Origin: Muribaculaceae bacterium
Lineage (GTDB): Bacteria > Bacteroidota > Bacteroidia > Bacteroidales > Muribaculaceae
Direction: 5' to 3'
DNA length: 38,324 nt
NCBI GenBank assembly: GCA_017453505.1
Contig: JAFTEU010000032.1
Span: forward strand, 1 to 38,324
In this document: piece after piece, positions 16,248-24,812 of the stretch
Numbering within the stretch: position 1 is the stretch's first letter
Layout: every line of letters starts with the position of its first letter
Program-made: the position numbers and the translations under genes
Notes under the pieces: generated by a model
The model's database searches: none
What the model saw: only the letters and a program-made list of their open reading frames with translations
What the model was told of the DNA's origin: nothing

Positions 16248-17123
16248 ATGAACAGAATCAACAAGTTTTTATTAGCCTCCGCCATCTTTGTTTTGTGTGG
16301 CACGATGACGGTCTTTGCAGCCCAAGACGAGAAAAACGGACATGCCTATTTCACCCAGGCGGAGTTGCCTGACATGACAAACTTCCTGCCGGCACCTCCT
16401 GATTTTGAAACGGCGCGCTTTGTTGCCGATGAGACCCAGTACCTGTGGGGCATTCGTCAACGCCAAGACCCTGAACGCACCGCGATGGCCATTCGTGACG
16501 CTGATTATGGTATGCAAACTATCATTCAGGAGTACTGCCCCATCTTGGGCCTCGAAATCACCAAGGAAGGTACGCCCGAGTTATACACCCTCATGCAGGA
16601 CGTTGGCGCCACGTGCGACAGCATCAGCGACCGCGCAAAAAAGTTCTATAAACGCACTCGCCCCTTTGTGTACTACAATCAGCCGACCCTCGTGCCCGAA
16701 CAAGAGGAGTCTCACCGCACCAACGGCTCGTACCCCTCGGGACACACCGTTCTGGGCTGGACGATGGCCCTGTTGTTATCGGACATCAACCCTGCCGTTG
16801 CCGAAGAACTGCTGGCTCGCGGCTATGAGTATGGCCAGAGTCGCGTCATTGCCGGATACCACTGGCAGAGCGACGTGGATGCCGGACGACTGGCAGCGTC
16901 AGTGCTTTATGCAAAACTGCAAGGCAATGAGCGCTTCCGCGAGCAGCTGGCAAAAGCCCAGCAGGAGTTCAAGGAGCAGACTGGCGGCGCAAGCCATGTG
17001 AAAGAGAACACAATCGTCGCACCCGTCGGCACCTCAAGGGCTTACACCATCACCGGCGTTCCTGCCACGAGCGAGACCAGGGGCATCATCATCCAGAACG
17101 GCCAAAAGATCTACAGGCCATAA
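16248..17123 (+). CDS. Class A nonspecific acid phosphatase (PAP2 superfamily)
   Basis: A 291-residue secreted phosphatase. A signal peptide occupies residues 1-25 (LLASAIFVLCGTMTVFAA). The three PAP2 motifs are complete: KFYKRTRP (Kx6RP) near residue 132, GSYPSGHT with the PSGH core near 163, and SRVIAGYHWQSD (SRx5Hx3D) near 203, the last His being the phospho-acceptor. GSYPSGHT is the class A nonspecific acid phosphatase signature (PhoN/PhoC type), enzymes that release phosphate from many organic esters in the periplasm. The last 60 residues are an extra tail without a known motif. A strong hairpin terminator follows at 17165. Confidence 0.9.
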   Translation: MNRINKFLLASAIFVLCGTMTVFAAQDEKNGHAYFTQAELPDMTNFLPAPPDFETARFVADETQYLWGIRQRQDPERTAMAIRDADYGMQTIIQEYCPILGLEITKEGTPELYTLMQDVGATCDSISDRAKKFYKRTRPFVYYNQPTLVPEQEESHRTNGSYPSGHTVLGWTMALLLSDINPAVAEELLARGYEYGQSRVIAGYHWQSDVDAGRLAASVLYAKLQGNERFREQLAKAQQEFKEQTGGASHVKENTIVAPVGTSRAYTITGVPATSETRGIIIQNGQKIYRP

Positions 17124-17164
17124 GCCTAGTTATCACTAAAGTCAGAGAAAGAAACTCATTTTTT

Positions 17165-17198
17165 TGACGGTCGCAGGTGCATCCACCCGCGACCGTCA
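17165..17198. terminator. Terminator after the phosphatase gene
   Basis: TGACGGTCGC (17165-17174) pairs with GCGACCGTCA (17189-17198), with further pairing GGTG/CACC inside. A T-run precedes it and TTCTT follows. Confidence 0.75.
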
Positions 17199-17308
17199 TT
17201 CTTATCAAATTGATTTGGAATTTAATATCTGTTGTGCTTTACTATTTGACGAATATTGAAAGTATAATGTCACATAAATAGATTACAAGTATATATTAGA
17301 AACTAATG

Positions 17309-17677
17309 GTGTCCGGGAAAGACTTCGAAGATGTCAGCGGTTCGAAGAACCGATTTCTATGAAAAAGACCATGCAAGAACCTCGCAGAGGTTTGCAGCTT
17401 GGTCATAGAGCTGAATGCCATAAGTGCCTCGAAGAGGAACTTTGTGATTGACCGTCGTTTGAACTACGTGGAAGTTCGTCTTCGACGCACCCCATAGTCA
17501 TCAGTTGTCCACCAAGCTTCGGGCCTTCGACCCACTCGCATGGTGTTTTCCATTGAAATCGGGTCATCGACCCGATCAGCCTCTTTCGAGGCAAAACCAA
17601 GCCCCATTTTGGAGAGCTACAGCTAATCACCTAATTTACAATACATTGACGGGGAACGCACAAATTTTACCGGACAG
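17309..17677. mobile_element. Non-autonomous MITE-like element
   Basis: A 369-base segment without a credible gene. Its ends are inverted: GTGTCCGGGAAA at 17309-17320 and TTTTACCGGACAG at 17665-17677 (core TGTCCGG/CCGGACA). It is flanked by the direct repeat TAATG (17304-17308 and 17678-17682), a 5-bp target duplication. Inside are at least five perfect short hairpins: 17338-17352, 17378-17392, 17427-17437, 17558-17576 (8-bp stem, 3-base loop) and 17579-17592, several centred on TCGA. It ends just before the stop codon of the receptor pseudogene. The parent transposase is not in this window. Together with 17124-17308 it fills the only gene-free stretch over 300 bases; the rest of that stretch, beyond the terminator, shows nothing. 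Confidence 0.75.
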
Positions 17678-17683
17678 TAATGA

Positions 17684-20266
17684 TTAGAAACTGCCTGTGT
17701 CAGAGTCCTTATTTCGCAGTTTACGATCTATCTTAATATTCTTTCCTGTAGAGAAGTCGTAACTGAAACCGAGGACAAACATCGACTTGTTGTCGTCAAT
17801 CCAGGTTTTATAGGTACTTTGCAGAATGCTGGTCGGCAAGCTGTAGCCTGAATAACGGGAGCGGGTGAAGAGCCAATAGTCAGCGGCAAAGATGCGCAAA
17901 CCCTTCTTTTGCCAGTAAACCTGCAAGTAAGACTGATTCTCTCCGGCATCCAGTGTCGATCCGTCAAGGCGTTTTGACACGATGTTCCCTACATAGGAGG
18001 CACCCCAGTTGCCCTTCCGGAACTGAATGGCATAGTAGAGCGGTGCCCACGTGTGATGGTAGTGTCCAATAATGGGGCTACTGACCGTTTGACGAGAGAC
18101 GTAGCCCTGAATGGCAACCGTCAGCACCTGACTCTTAAAGGGGCTAACGACCAACAGGTATGACCCACCCAGATCACTGCTATAGTTGGCATTTTCGTTT
18201 GTGCCCACAATAAATTGCAGGCCGTTAATCTCTTGCTGTGTATAGTAGCGGTTGATGGGAGAATCGGAATATGAATAGTATAGTCCAACTTGGGTCTGAA
18301 GCCAGCCGAGGTTCCACTTGTGGATAAGTTCCGACCGATAGGTGTTATAACTCTTCAGATACGGGTTGCCAATGCTCAGCACACCAGGAATGACAAGGCT
18401 GGCATTGTTGCTGAGTTGTGAGATGGGTGGTGTGTTCGATTGTGACGAGGTAATCCATTGTAGGCTCATCGTCTTTGATAGATTTGTACTCAGGATGAGT
18501 TTTGGTGTGAAGAGCCAGTGAGAGTCGTGGGCATCAGTATTGTCTTGGGTCACTTGTGTGGCTCCGGCACCAATACGGTACATCAGTTTGCCGAGATTAC
18601 CACTATACTCGGCATACATATAGTGCTGATAACTGGCTGACGAGTATTCATAGTCCTTATAATCTGAGAGCACGTTGCTGATGGTGGCGTTCGAGCGTCC
18701 GAACGATCCACGATAGCCCAGGCTCAGGTTGCTCTTTTCCCATTTCTTCGTATAAGCCAGCTCTCCGATAAAGGAGTACTTGTTGTTCTGCTGCTCTTGG
18801 TTGTCTGACAGCCATACCTCACCGTCGCTGACTGCCGTCTCCTCAGCCCAGTTCTTGCTGTTGTTGTGATAATAGGTGCCCACGAGGTCGATCGACAGTT
18901 CCTGATTCTTCGGCAGTGTTTTCTGGACATATACGTTCAGCTCTGGACCAAATGTGCTCATGCGACTGCCAAATTCACCTTTCCCTGCAACGGTGGGGTT
19001 AAGTGTTGATGTGTTTTGGATATCACTCTGTCCATCGCTATGGCTATGATTGAAATGAGGTGTTGCCACTATCTGTACCGCTATGTCGTCAGATTTGTTG
19101 TAGGTGTACTTAATGACGGGATCGTTCAAAGTATAGCCGAATTTGTCGTGGGTCTTTTTTTGATAGTTGTAATGAACAGGAGATGCGGGTGCTGCGCCGT
19201 CGGTAAGGTACCTTTGCAGTGTATAGTCGTAAGTCCGTTCGCCAAAGCGCTTCGTATAGTTGCGCAAGCTGAACGAATAAGAGAGTGAAAGCTGATGGTT
19301 GCCCGAAGTCAGGTTCAGGTAGGCCTCATCGTCTGTAAAACCCGTCGTGAATGCTGTCCTCGCCTCGATGCCTGCATTGATGCCCGTCTCCATCCGCTTG
19401 GTAATCACGTTGATGAGTGTGCCGGCATCGGCATAGCGGGCAGGAGGAATGTTGTAATATTCTACCTTTGAGATTTTATTGGCAGGAATGCCCTTCAGGT
19501 CAATGTCTGAGGCTGCCAGGCCATTGATGAGTATCTTCACGCTGCCGCCGTCCATGCGCTGAATCTTATTGCTCACCGGATCGATCTTCAAGTCTTCAAC
19601 GTGCTCCAGCAGGTCACGGACATTACGGGCTTGCCTTATTTGCTCAATAGTAAAGGTGTGGACTGACTTATCCACATAGTTCATGATACGGGTACCCTCT
19701 ACTGTTACACCGTTGATGATATACTCAGCAGGTCGCATCTGGATAGTCCCTACATCGCCTGCTTCGCAATGACGATAGTAGGTGCGATAGCCGACAAAAC
19801 TGCACTATACGATGACACGGTAGGCCTCAGTAGGAATCACAAAGCGACCGCTCTCATTACTGACGCCTCCCGTGAGCAGCGTTGAGTCGGCAGGGTTAAG
19901 AAGAGCAATGGTTGCATAGGGTAAGGGATGGCCTGTCTCGTCAATGACGGTGCCCTTGCAGCGCGTGGAGGTCTTTTGCGGGCATTCGACGGCGATGTCC
20001 TTGCCCTGCACGGTCATCTTGATGGGATAGAAACCGATCAACTGCTGGATGGCATCGGGCACCGACTTGTTCTTGACACTGGTCGTCACCCTGAAGTCCT
20101 CCAGATCGTTATAAAGGAAACTGATGTTGTATTCCCCGCCCTGCTCATTGAGCCACTTGAGCGCCTCGCTCATCGACACGTCATTGAACGACCGCGTCAC
20201 CCGCTGCCCATGTAACGGGGTAGCCACAACGAGCATCAGAAATAGATATAGTATTAACTTTTTCAT
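17684..20266 (-). pseudogene. STN/outer-membrane receptor interrupted by an in-frame TAG
   Basis: Two open frames, 19805-20266 (153 residues) and 17684-19738 (684 residues), are one gene in a single reading frame. The first has a signal peptide, an STN domain (about 22-85) and the start of a carboxypeptidase-regulatory-like domain, and stops at TAG (19805-19807). Reading on in frame gives CSFVGYRTYYRHCEAGDVGTIQM, which aligns without gaps to the intact paralogue at 22266 (ITYVGYRPVYRHC, then LGTIKM), the stop falling on an Arg codon there. The rest is an OMP_b-brl_3-type beta barrel. The break is therefore a single nonsense substitution; no frameshift is seen. TAG is an ordinary stop elsewhere here, so recoding is unlikely. 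A barrel fragment might still be made from Met at 19738, but without a signal peptide. Confidence 0.85.
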
Positions 20267-20287
20267 TCTTATTTTATTGATAATATG

Positions 20288-20318
20288 TTTGTTGATACCA
20301 AAATAGTTTGTAATTTTG
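20288..20318 (+). promoter_or_regulatory. Promoter of the PIN toxin-antitoxin pair
   Basis: TTTG (20288-20291), 19 bases, then TAATTTTG (20311-20318): a full Bacteroidetes promoter, about 24 bases before the antitoxin start at 20342. Confidence 0.7.
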
Positions 20319-20341
20319 CGACAAGAATAATAGTTTTAATT

Positions 20342-20581
20342 ATGGCCGAAGGAATAAACATACCCAATGGAGCATTTTCTCCATTCCAGATGCAGATGCT
20401 GGAATTGGTATCACACGTGCAGTCACAGGAGGAGATGGACGACATTCGTCGTATGCTGGCAGAATACTTTGCTAAACGTGCCGAAGACGAAATCGACCGC
20501 CTGTGGGACAAAGGCATTCTCAATGATGAGGTCATGGAAGAGTGGAAACACGAACACATGCGTACACCATATCGCCAATAA
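20342..20581 (+). CDS. Putative antitoxin of a PIN-domain module
   Basis: A 79-residue protein starting MAEGINIPNG. It is highly charged and helical (EEMDDIRRMLAEYFAKRAEDEIDRL) with a Trp-containing C-terminus, and has no obvious DNA-binding motif. The frame is open upstream to 20285, but the promoter at 20288-20318 requires the 20342 start. Its TAA overlaps the ATG of the PIN gene by one base (TAATG), the tight coupling typical of type II toxin-antitoxin pairs. Such helical partners often occur with this PIN subfamily. The antitoxin role is inferred from order, size and coupling. Confidence 0.65.
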   Translation: MAEGINIPNGAFSPFQMQMLELVSHVQSQEEMDDIRRMLAEYFAKRAEDEIDRLWDKGILNDEVMEEWKHEHMRTPYRQ

Positions 20582-20988
20582 TGAATGTAGTCCTTGACAC
20601 GAACTGCTTGCTGATGTCGCTCTCGCGCCGCAGTCAATACTATCCCGTATGGCGTAGTCTTGTCCGTGGTGAATATGTGTTGTGCTACTCCAATGAGATA
20701 CTCACTGAGTATGAGGAAATCTTGACTCAGAAAATGGGTCCAAGAATTGCAAGCAACATCATTTCGGCCATCCTCAACCTTCCCAATACATTGCAAGTCC
20801 AGGTTTATTTTCACCTGAAGCTGATCCATCAAGATCCAGACGATGATAAATTTGTGGATTGCGCCTTCAAGTCCAATGCTCGTTTCATCGTCACACAAGA
20901 TCATCATTATGATATACTGCGAACTATTAGTTTCCCTAAAATCAATGTGATCGACATTGATAGTTTTATAAAAGAATTGAGTAAATAA
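20581..20988 (+). CDS. PIN-domain toxin (putative toxin of a type II pair)
   Basis: A 135-residue PIN-domain protein beginning MNVVLDTNCL. Acidic metal-binding residues are in place: D6 in LDTN, Glu residues in SNEILTEYEE (39-46), DDDKFVD (87-93) and D107 in VTQDHHY. This matches the family annotated as toxin component, PIN family. PIN toxins are Mg-dependent ribonucleases that often cleave tRNA or rRNA. An upstream in-frame ATG at 20542 would lengthen it, but the coupling to the antitoxin stop and the canonical N-terminus favour 20581. It lies between two degenerate receptor copies and reads against them. Confidence 0.82.
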   Translation: MNVVLDTNCLLMSLSRRSQYYPVWRSLVRGEYVLCYSNEILTEYEEILTQKMGPRIASNIISAILNLPNTLQVQVYFHLKLIHQDPDDDKFVDCAFKSNARFIVTQDHHYDILRTISFPKINVIDIDSFIKELSK

Positions 20989-21010
20989 GCCATCTATCGC
21001 AATACCCACC

Positions 21011-21102
21011 TTCCACCCTCTCGCTGTCGCTGGTGAGAGGGTGGATTGCATTGGGCGATATGTTGAATCCATTACCTGCATGTCGTTGATTAGAGGCGGT
21101 TG
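21011..21102. repeat. 92-bp repeat, copy A (receptor 3' end and hairpin)
   Basis: Differs at about 6 positions from 22187-22278. It contains the last codons of a receptor gene (NRL, stop) and downstream DNA with an inverted repeat CCACCCTCTC (21013-21022) / GAGAGGGTGG (21035-21044), possibly a terminator for the minus-strand receptor. Confidence 0.85.
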
Positions 21103-21347
21103 ATTTCTATCAACTGCTGGATGGCATCGGGCACCGACTTGTTCTTGACACTGGTCGTCACCCTGAAATCCTCCAGGTCGTTATACAGGAAACTGATGCT
21201 ATATTCCCCACCCTGCTCATTGAGCCACTTGAGCGCCTCGCTCATCGACACGTCATTGAACGACCGCGTCACCCGCTGGGCATATACAGGTATTGCAAGA
21301 GAAAAAACGATTAGAAGATATATGAGTTTAAAACGATTCATTATCAT
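21090..21347 (-). pseudogene. Receptor remnant: STN domain joined to the last codons
   Basis: An 85-codon frame with a signal peptide (MNRFKLIYLLIVFSLAIPVYAQ) and an STN domain nearly identical in DNA to those at 20041-20200 and 24585-24745. After QQLI it jumps to EINRL and stop. In the intact receptor QQLI is residue ~80 while the final NRL is residue 846-848, and the DNA beyond this stop matches the DNA beyond the intact receptor (92-bp repeat). The carboxypeptidase-like domain and whole barrel have therefore been deleted internally, leaving both gene ends. A secreted STN-only peptide could still be made, but a function is doubtful. Confidence 0.85.
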
Positions 21348-21404
21348 AATATTCTATGAGATTAACATGAAATATTAGGCAATCTTTAGAAATTTCCAAT
21401 TTAA

Positions 21405-21436
21405 TTTGGCATTTCAATCTATTGGCACTAATTTTG
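21405..21436 (+). promoter_or_regulatory. Promoter of the small protein/DUF6169-like pair
   Basis: TTTG (21405-21408), 20 bases, then TAATTTTG (21429-21436), the same -7 sequence as the PIN module promoter. About 32 bases precede the ATG at 21469. Confidence 0.7.
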
Positions 21437-21468
21437 CAAAAAGAAAACACAAAACACAATTTGATGAT

Positions 21469-21645
21469 ATGGACGGAAATGAACCCATAAGGAAATTCAC
21501 ACGTGAGGACTTCCTTGCGTTGCTGGCTCGCGGCCGTGAAATCAAAGCAAGGCGGCAGAAAGAAGCCGAAGAATGGTACGCAGAACGTCAACGCCGCAAA
21601 AAAGAAGCGGCAGAATCTGGTTATTATGATATTGAGTGGAATTAA
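21469..21645 (+). CDS. Small charged protein, first gene of a TA-like pair
   Basis: A 58-residue protein (MDGNEPIRKFTREDFLALLARG) followed by a long Arg/Lys/Glu-rich helix containing EEWYAERQRRKKEAAES, probably a single amphipathic or coiled-coil helix. No family recognised with certainty. It precedes the DUF6169-like gene by 3 bases and has its own promoter, the layout of a small antitoxin with its partner. It is AT-rich in codon choice compared with the housekeeping genes, as is its partner, consistent with acquisition. Role inferred only from context. Confidence 0.6.
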   Translation: MDGNEPIRKFTREDFLALLARGREIKARRQKEAEEWYAERQRRKKEAAESGYYDIEWN

Positions 21646-21648
21646 GTC

Positions 21649-22143
21649 ATGAATTCCCTTAATATCAATAACATTAATCTGCTGTCGCCATATACTGTAG
21701 CAGATATTTCGGGTCGCCTGCATTTTAGGACTGATCATGATGTAGAATATATCGTAACTTTTGACCAAGAGGATAATCCATTCTTCTCGGTATTCTGGTT
21801 CAATCTCACCAATCCCAGTCATATCAAATCTCCTAATGATCCCAAGATACCTAAGACCATCATCTGCATCATTGAAGAGTTTTTCAGAGAGAATCCTGAC
21901 ATACTTCTTTACTTTTGCAGTTCTGAAGGAGGGAAACAAGCCCAACGTGCAAGGCTTTTCCTGAGATGGTTTAATGGTGCAGAACAACAGAAGCACTACA
22001 TCATACGAACAGCAGAGGTCAACGGAGAAGAAGGTCAAAGTGAATATATTGCATTGATTGCTCAACGTTCCAATCCTCATATAACTGAAATACTCGATCT
22101 GTTTGACAGCGACATTGCAATGTTCAACGAGATGAAGCCTTGA
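21649..22143 (+). CDS. DUF6169-like protein, partner in a TA-like pair
   Basis: A 164-residue protein. The central block IPKTIICIIEEFF, then ILLYFCSSEGGKQAQRARLFLRWF (about 64-106), resembles DUF6169, a Bacteroidetes family of unknown function; this is recognition by memory. There are no signal peptide or membrane segments, so it is cytoplasmic. The conserved GKQAxRxRLFxRWF could be a nucleic-acid-binding or catalytic surface (inference). It begins 3 bases after the 58-residue gene. The pair sits, like the PIN pair, on the opposite strand between two receptor copies. Alternative: an unrelated two-gene cargo rather than a toxin-antitoxin system. Confidence 0.6.
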   Translation: MNSLNINNINLLSPYTVADISGRLHFRTDHDVEYIVTFDQEDNPFFSVFWFNLTNPSHIKSPNDPKIPKTIICIIEEFFRENPDILLYFCSSEGGKQAQRARLFLRWFNGAEQQKHYIIRTAEVNGEEGQSEYIALIAQRSNPHITEILDLFDSDIAMFNEMKP

Positions 22144-22186
22144 TAAGAGTGGTACATCAGATTGATGCGCAAATGAACAGCCCATA

Positions 22187-22278
22187 TTCCACCCTCTTGC
22201 CGTTGCTGGTGAGAGGGTGGATTGCATTGGGCGATATGTTGACTCCATTACCTGCATGCCGTTGACTAGAGGCGGTTG
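22187..22278. repeat. 92-bp repeat, copy B (receptor 3' end and hairpin)
   Basis: Partner of 21011-21102. It holds the last codons of the intact receptor and an inverted repeat (22189-22198 with 22211-22220) that may terminate minus-strand transcription. Confidence 0.85.
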
Positions 22279-24812
22279 CGCTCGCTCTGTCCGGCATGGC
22301 TGCCTTTGTAGCGGCTCTTGGTGGCATTGAACTTCCAGGAGAGGTCGATGCCAACGAGGCGGGCATCTTTATACTCGTGGTATTGGGTGCGGAAGTTGAT
22401 GCCGCCATAGGCAATGCGTTCCATTGATTGCGTGTGCAGGATATCCTTGGCAACAAGGGCGACATTCAGACTCTTGTCTTTCAGGAATTGTTTACCCACA
22501 CGCAGGTTGAGGCTTCCACTGGCCTCGGTCTTGCAAGGGCCAGACTCGTTGTAAGGCAAGATGCGTCCATTCACATTCAGGATCCAATCATGGGGAAATG
22601 TGAATGTGTTATCAAGCGAGAACTGGGTAATTAGCCCGTTCCACTTGTGAGTGATGCCTAACGGATAAACATCATCGTTGCAAAAGTAGAGTTCTGCCGA
22701 ATAGTTCATCTGCCAGATGCCCATCTTGGGCGAAAAGTTCAACACAATGCCATAATACTCCTGCTTGGGCGTATTGCGATAGTCCATGATGACAACGCCG
22801 GGATGGTTCACGTCGTCATAGGCCGTCTGGAAAGAACGTATACTGTTCTTGTGGTACTCGTAGAAGACCTCGGCATAGATCCACTTCCATGTGGAAGTCC
22901 AGGTAAAGAAATGGTTAGTCTGTGGCTTCAAAAACGGATTACCTGTGTCATACTCATACTTGCTGCGGTAGTTGACCATGGTGGATAACAGTTGGTAGTG
23001 CGGATTCAATCGGGTAGATCTATAAGCCAACCGATGCTGCCAATTTTCGGTAGTATAGGTGACCGAGAGGAGCGGAATCAGTACGGAATAATCAGGACTC
23101 ATTTCAGCATTATGTTGCTCGTTACTTTCATACTGGTTATACTCGTTCTGCCAGCGCAGGCCAGCATTGATTGAAAATTTGCCCAGTTTTAAGGCGTAGT
23201 TGGCAAAAAGTGACCAAATGTAAGTCTGCTGGCAAACATGGCCATCTGCCGAGAAACCGCTCTGAACGAAGTCCTGGGTGGGATGGACAGAGGAGGCCTC
23301 TTCGCCAAAGGTCAATTCGCCCTTGGGAACAGGTGCCGTGAGGATCAGTTTCTCGGCCAACAGACGATCATTGGAGTTGGTTTGGCTACTGACGGTGGTC
23401 GAGCCCTCGGTGCCGCCTTCCATCTCTTTAAGAGAGGCTGACTGATAGAAATCTGCACTGAAGTCGATGTTCCACTTGCCGACATTCCCAACGTAGTAAG
23501 CATTCAGCGTGTGGCTCATGCGTGGCTTATCTACCGTATTGGTCATGCTGTGGCCTCCATCAACGAGGATGCCGTCACGCCATGTCTGCTCGTCCATCTC
23601 GCGACGGGTGAGACTGTTACCGATGTAATTGAAGGCTGTATAGGTAAGACCCACCGAATGGTGTTCATTAATTTCCCAGTTCCAGCCAAGGTCGGCAAAG
23701 TAGTACTTCACCTTGAAAAGCCACGAGGGTTCTTTCTGGTAATCCCATGTGGAGGAGGCCTGCAATTGATCCTGGGATGTTGCATCAATCCTCGTATTGT
23801 TCTGGGTCAAGTAACCACGGGCAAAGAAATCCATGCCGCTATGGGTGCGGTAGTTGATTGCAGCATTGACGTTGGTATAGTTTTCTTTGCTCCTGCGGTA
23901 GGCTGCCGAGAAATTGCCACTCCATCCATCTCCCACCTTGCGCACGGTCTTCAGGCGGATGACAGAAGTCACATCGGCACCGTATTCGGGGCCTGGATTG
24001 GTGATGATCTCTGCCAACAGGATTTCATCGGCACGATAGCGGTCGAGTTCGGCCTTGTTGCGCACTTTCTTGCTATTGATGTAGATTTCGGGGGTGCCAT
24101 GACCAGCAATCTTGCCGTCACTCATCATTAACGGAAGGTGAGTCAGCATCTCGGTGACCGAGCCGAATTGTTCCAATACAGTGCCTTGAACATTGGCCAG
24201 CAGGCCACGATCGGTGGGGCGGACAAGTTGCTTGGAACCCTTGACGGTGACACTCCCCAGGGCATATTGGTCGGGCTGCATCTTGATGGTGCCCAGGTGG
24301 GGCGACTTGCAGTGGCGATAGACGGGGCGGTAGCCCACGTAGGTGATACGGGCCAGCACACCGCTCTGCTCACAGGGGATGACAAACAGGCCACTCTCGT
24401 TGGTCACGCCACCAGTAATCACCGTTGAGTCGCGCGGCGAGAGCAACGCGACGTTGGCGTAGGGCAACGGCTGGCCCGTCTCGTCGATGACGGTGCCTTT
24501 GTAACGAGTCGCTTCACGCAGGGGGCATTCCACGGCGATTTCCTTGCCCTGAACCGTCATCTTGATGGGATAGAAACCTATCAACTGCTGGATAGCATCG
24601 GGCACCGACTTGTTCTTGACACTGGTCGTCACCCTGAAGTCCTCCAGGTCATTATACAGGAAACTGATGCTATATTCCCCACCCTGCTCATTGAGCCACT
24701 TGAGCGCCTCACTCATCGACACATCATTAAAATTGTGCGACACCCGCTGGCCAAAGGCAGCCGTGGCGATGCACAGGCATGCCACGAGATAAATCAAACG
24801 CCTCGCCATCAT
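22266..24812 (-). CDS. Outer-membrane receptor with STN and carboxypeptidase-like domains
   Basis: An 848-residue receptor: signal peptide (1-21); STN domain (about 25-85), which in signalling transporters contacts the anti-sigma factor; carboxypeptidase-regulatory-like beta domain (about 98-185); a plug-like region (TDRGLLANVQGTVLEQFG onward); and an OMP_b-brl_3 barrel from about 290 to the end. Its ATG overlaps the FecR-like stop by 4 bases (ATGA), so it is the last gene of a sigma/FecR-like/receptor operon for cell-surface signalling. Ligand unknown; no SusD partner is present. It is the intact member of a three-copy local family (see 17684 and 21090), whose STN-coding DNA is almost identical between copies. 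Confidence 0.88.
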   Translation of the reverse strand: MMARRLIYLVACLCIATAAFGQRVSHNFNDVSMSEALKWLNEQGGEYSISFLYNDLEDFRVTTSVKNKSVPDAIQQLIGFYPIKMTVQGKEIAVECPLREATRYKGTVIDETGQPLPYANVALLSPRDSTVITGGVTNESGLFVIPCEQSGVLARITYVGYRPVYRHCKSPHLGTIKMQPDQYALGSVTVKGSKQLVRPTDRGLLANVQGTVLEQFGSVTEMLTHLPLMMSDGKIAGHGTPEIYINSKKVRNKAELDRYRADEILLAEIITNPGPEYGADVTSVIRLKTVRKVGDGWSGNFSAAYRRSKENYTNVNAAINYRTHSGMDFFARGYLTQNNTRIDATSQDQLQASSTWDYQKEPSWLFKVKYYFADLGWNWEINEHHSVGLTYTAFNYIGNSLTRREMDEQTWRDGILVDGGHSMTNTVDKPRMSHTLNAYYVGNVGKWNIDFSADFYQSASLKEMEGGTEGSTTVSSQTNSNDRLLAEKLILTAPVPKGELTFGEEASSVHPTQDFVQSGFSADGHVCQQTYIWSLFANYALKLGKFSINAGLRWQNEYNQYESNEQHNAEMSPDYSVLIPLLSVTYTTENWQHRLAYRSTRLNPHYQLLSTMVNYRSKYEYDTGNPFLKPQTNHFFTWTSTWKWIYAEVFYEYHKNSIRSFQTAYDDVNHPGVVIMDYRNTPKQEYYGIVLNFSPKMGIWQMNYSAELYFCNDDVYPLGITHKWNGLITQFSLDNTFTFPHDWILNVNGRILPYNESGPCKTEASGSLNLRVGKQFLKDKSLNVALVAKDILHTQSMERIAYGGINFRTQYHEYKDARLVGIDLSWKFNATKSRYKGSHAGQSERNRL

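Noticed and set aside
17403-17687. Small frames inside the MITE-like element
   Set aside because: No start context, no family resemblance, and they run through the hairpins; treated as non-coding.
19805-19807. Programmed stop-codon recoding in the receptor
   Set aside because: TAG is used as a normal stop at 27966 and 37712, and no recoding signal is visible; a nonsense mutation is simpler.
20269-22257. Two long minus-strand frames (20269-21081 and 21328-22257) opening with the same residues
   Set aside because: They start in the 92-bp receptor tail repeat and run antisense to the PIN pair and the DUF6169-like pair, which have proper promoters, coupled starts and recognisable domains.
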